Source: CAZOWW01 sp964583765
GTDB taxonomy: Bacteria > Actinomycetota > Actinomycetes > Actinomycetales > Kineosporiaceae
Assembly (NCBI GenBank): GCA_964583765.1
Contig: CAZOWW010000206.1
Location: 1 to 6,454, forward strand
Reading direction: 5' to 3'
Length of the DNA stretch: 6,454 bases
Positions 5,630 to 6,454 of this stretch are shown in pieces. Each line of letters starts with the position of its first letter. Position 1 is the stretch's first letter. The notes beneath the pieces are model-generated. The model made no database searches. It saw nothing but the letters and a program-made list of their open reading frames with translations, and was not told where the DNA came from. The position numbers and the translations under genes were made by a program.

Positions 5630-6181
5630 ATGACCCTCTACCTCGGGTTGCTCGTCGTGATCGCCCTGGAGCGCATGGCCGAACTGGTCGTCTCGCGGGG
5701 CAACCTGGCCTGGGCGATGAGCCGCTCGGGACGCGAGCACGGCGCCGGGCACTACCCGCTCATGGTCCTCCTGCACACAGGGCTGCTCCTGGGCTGCCTC
5801 ATCGAAGCCCCACACCGCGCTTTCATCCCGGCCCTGGGCTGGCCGATGATGGCCGTGGTCGTGCTGGCCCAAGCCATCCGCTGGTGGTGCATCACCACCC
5901 TCGGCCCACGCTGGAACACCCGGATCGTCGTGGTCCCAGGGCTGGCGCTCATCGACGACGGGCCATACCGCTGGCTCAGACACCCCAACTACGTGGCCGT
6001 GGTCCTGGAGGGCATCGCCCTGCCGCTGGTGCACACCGCGTGGCTCACCGCGATCATCTTCACCATCGCGAACGCCGGGCTGCTGCGGGTGCGGATCTCA
6101 GCCGAGAACGCAGCGATGACTCAGGCACTCGGCGAGGCACCACCACCGAGGATGACGTCATCAACGACGCCAGCATCGTGA
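5630..6181 (+). CDS. ICMT-family membrane methyltransferase
   Basis: The 183-residue protein belongs to the isoprenylcysteine carboxyl methyltransferase family, integral membrane enzymes that use S-adenosylmethionine. The diagnostic block GPYRWLRHPNYVAVVLEG (111-128) holds the conserved RHPNY (117-121) and Glu127 that shape the cofactor site; QAIRWWCITTLGPRWNTRI (81-99) is also typical. Hydrophobic helices lie near 1-21, 42-59, 70-88, 122-137 and 138-155. It begins 2 bp after the polyketide synthase stop; an in-frame GTG at 5624 overlapping that stop (GTGA) is an alternative start. Translation of the two genes is surely coupled. In Bacillus the homologous pair BpsA-BpsB (BpsB also called YpbQ) makes methyl ethers of alkylpyrones, so the likely substrate is the lipid made by the upstream enzyme rather than a prenylated protein. 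The last 20 residues (PPPRMTSSTTPAS end) are not family-like and may reflect later rearrangement. Confidence 0.9.
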   Translation: MTLYLGLLVVIALERMAELVVSRGNLAWAMSRSGREHGAGHYPLMVLLHTGLLLGCLIEAPHRAFIPALGWPMMAVVVLAQAIRWWCITTLGPRWNTRIVVVPGLALIDDGPYRWLRHPNYVAVVLEGIALPLVHTAWLTAIIFTIANAGLLRVRISAENAAMTQALGEAPPPRMTSSTTPAS

Positions 6182-6208
6182 TCGTCACAGGCCCCACCAC
6201 CACCGAGG
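6138..6208 (+). repeat. Direct 14-bp repeats flanking a palindrome
   Basis: CACCACCACCGAGG occurs at 6138-6151 and again at 6195-6208. Between them lies the perfect 12-bp palindrome GATGACGTCATC (6151-6162). This spans the end of the methyltransferase gene and the beginning of non-family sequence just before the transposase remnant. The repeat could be a small duplication from rearrangement or chance in GC-rich DNA. Confidence 0.6.
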
Positions 6209-6241
6209 CCGGCCAGCACCGCGGGGGGCTGCTCCAGTTGA

Positions 6242-6454
6242 GGGGGTTTCGGCATCGGCGCAGCCACCGTGCACCGCCACGTCCGTGAAGGGCTGGACGT
6301 GCTGACTGCCATGGCCCACGGGTGGGACGGCCCCTGGTGCAGCGGGGAGATCTACGCCTGAGCGGTGAACGCGCCGGCTCTGAGCGATGCGGACAAGGGC
6401 TACAGGGGCGCCGGCCCGGGGTCATCTGACTCTGGCCGCCGTCGAGTGGATGCC
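6242..6454 (+). pseudogene. Remnant of an IS5-like transposase with an internal deletion
   Basis: Two short pieces of one transposase lie in the same frame. From 6245 the frame reads GFGIGAATVHRHVREGLDVL, the helix-turn-helix block of IS5-like (DDE_Tnp_4) transposases, usually GFGVGTxTVYRYIREAxxLL. After an unrelated stretch and a TGA at 6359-6361 it resumes with ADKGYRGAG, the motif that in full-length proteins lies about 100 residues later next to the second catalytic Asp. The intervening catalytic core, the N-terminus and the C-terminus are missing, and a TGA (6239-6241) stands immediately before the first block. The gene cannot be functional. It marks where the polyketide operon has been interrupted or joined to mobile DNA. 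Family assignment rests on remembered motifs only. Confidence 0.65.
6400..6453 (+). repeat. Right copy of the 54-bp terminal inverted repeat
   Basis: Perfect reverse complement of 2-55. It starts inside the transposase motif (the Tyr codon of DKGYRGAG) and runs to the penultimate base of the window. Both copies read outwards in the transposase direction, so if they belong to two insertion sequences these point away from the enclosed 6.3 kb. Confidence 0.85.

Noticed and set aside
1..6454. CRISPR array or rRNA
   Set aside because: No regularly spaced repeats and no conserved rRNA segments were seen on either strand.

Overview
This is a GC-rich window with strongly GC-biased third codon positions, GTG as well as ATG starts, 4-bp start/stop overlaps, and promoter-like boxes of the TTGACN / TAGNNT kind. 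All of that fits a high-GC actinomycete (Streptomyces/Frankia/Nocardia-like); I cannot name the genus. It reads as an accessory region with five confidently coding genes, long non-coding or decayed stretches and traces of mobile DNA.

Left part, minus strand (63-2013): a DUF1232/YkvA-like membrane protein (63-422), then a 95-bp MITE-like element with perfect 22-bp terminal inverted repeats (472-566), then a two-gene operon. That operon is transcribed leftwards from a good promoter at about 2091-2118. It encodes a PAS-GAF sensor protein without any recognisable output domain (856-2013) and, overlapping it by 4 bp, an 81-aa cysteine-rich zinc-ribbon-like protein (614-859).

Middle (2014-3392): almost 1.4 kb with no confident gene. 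It holds the leftward promoter, small palindromes, a rightward tandem promoter-like region (2892-2932), a possible frameshifted small gene (3069-3351) and a terminator-like hairpin (3319-3348).

Right part, plus strand (3393-6181): a LemA-family membrane-anchored protein (3393-4007) followed by a strong hairpin terminator. After about 500 bp of uncertain sequence comes a two-gene lipid/polyketide unit: a complete type III polyketide synthase (4524-5627, Cys-His-Asn triad present) and, directly coupled to it, an isoprenylcysteine carboxyl methyltransferase (ICMT)-family membrane methyltransferase (5630-6181). By analogy with Bacillus BpsA/BpsB and Streptomyces SrsA/SrsB, the likely product is an O-methylated alkylpyrone or alkylresorcinol membrane lipid.

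Right edge (6182-6454): the operon runs into an in-frame-deleted remnant of an IS5-like transposase. Its last 54 bp are repeated perfectly, in inverted orientation, at the left edge (2-55). The whole window is therefore bounded by inverted copies of one mobile-element fragment. That could be a composite-element-like arrangement or simply the place where an assembly contig breaks at a repeat.
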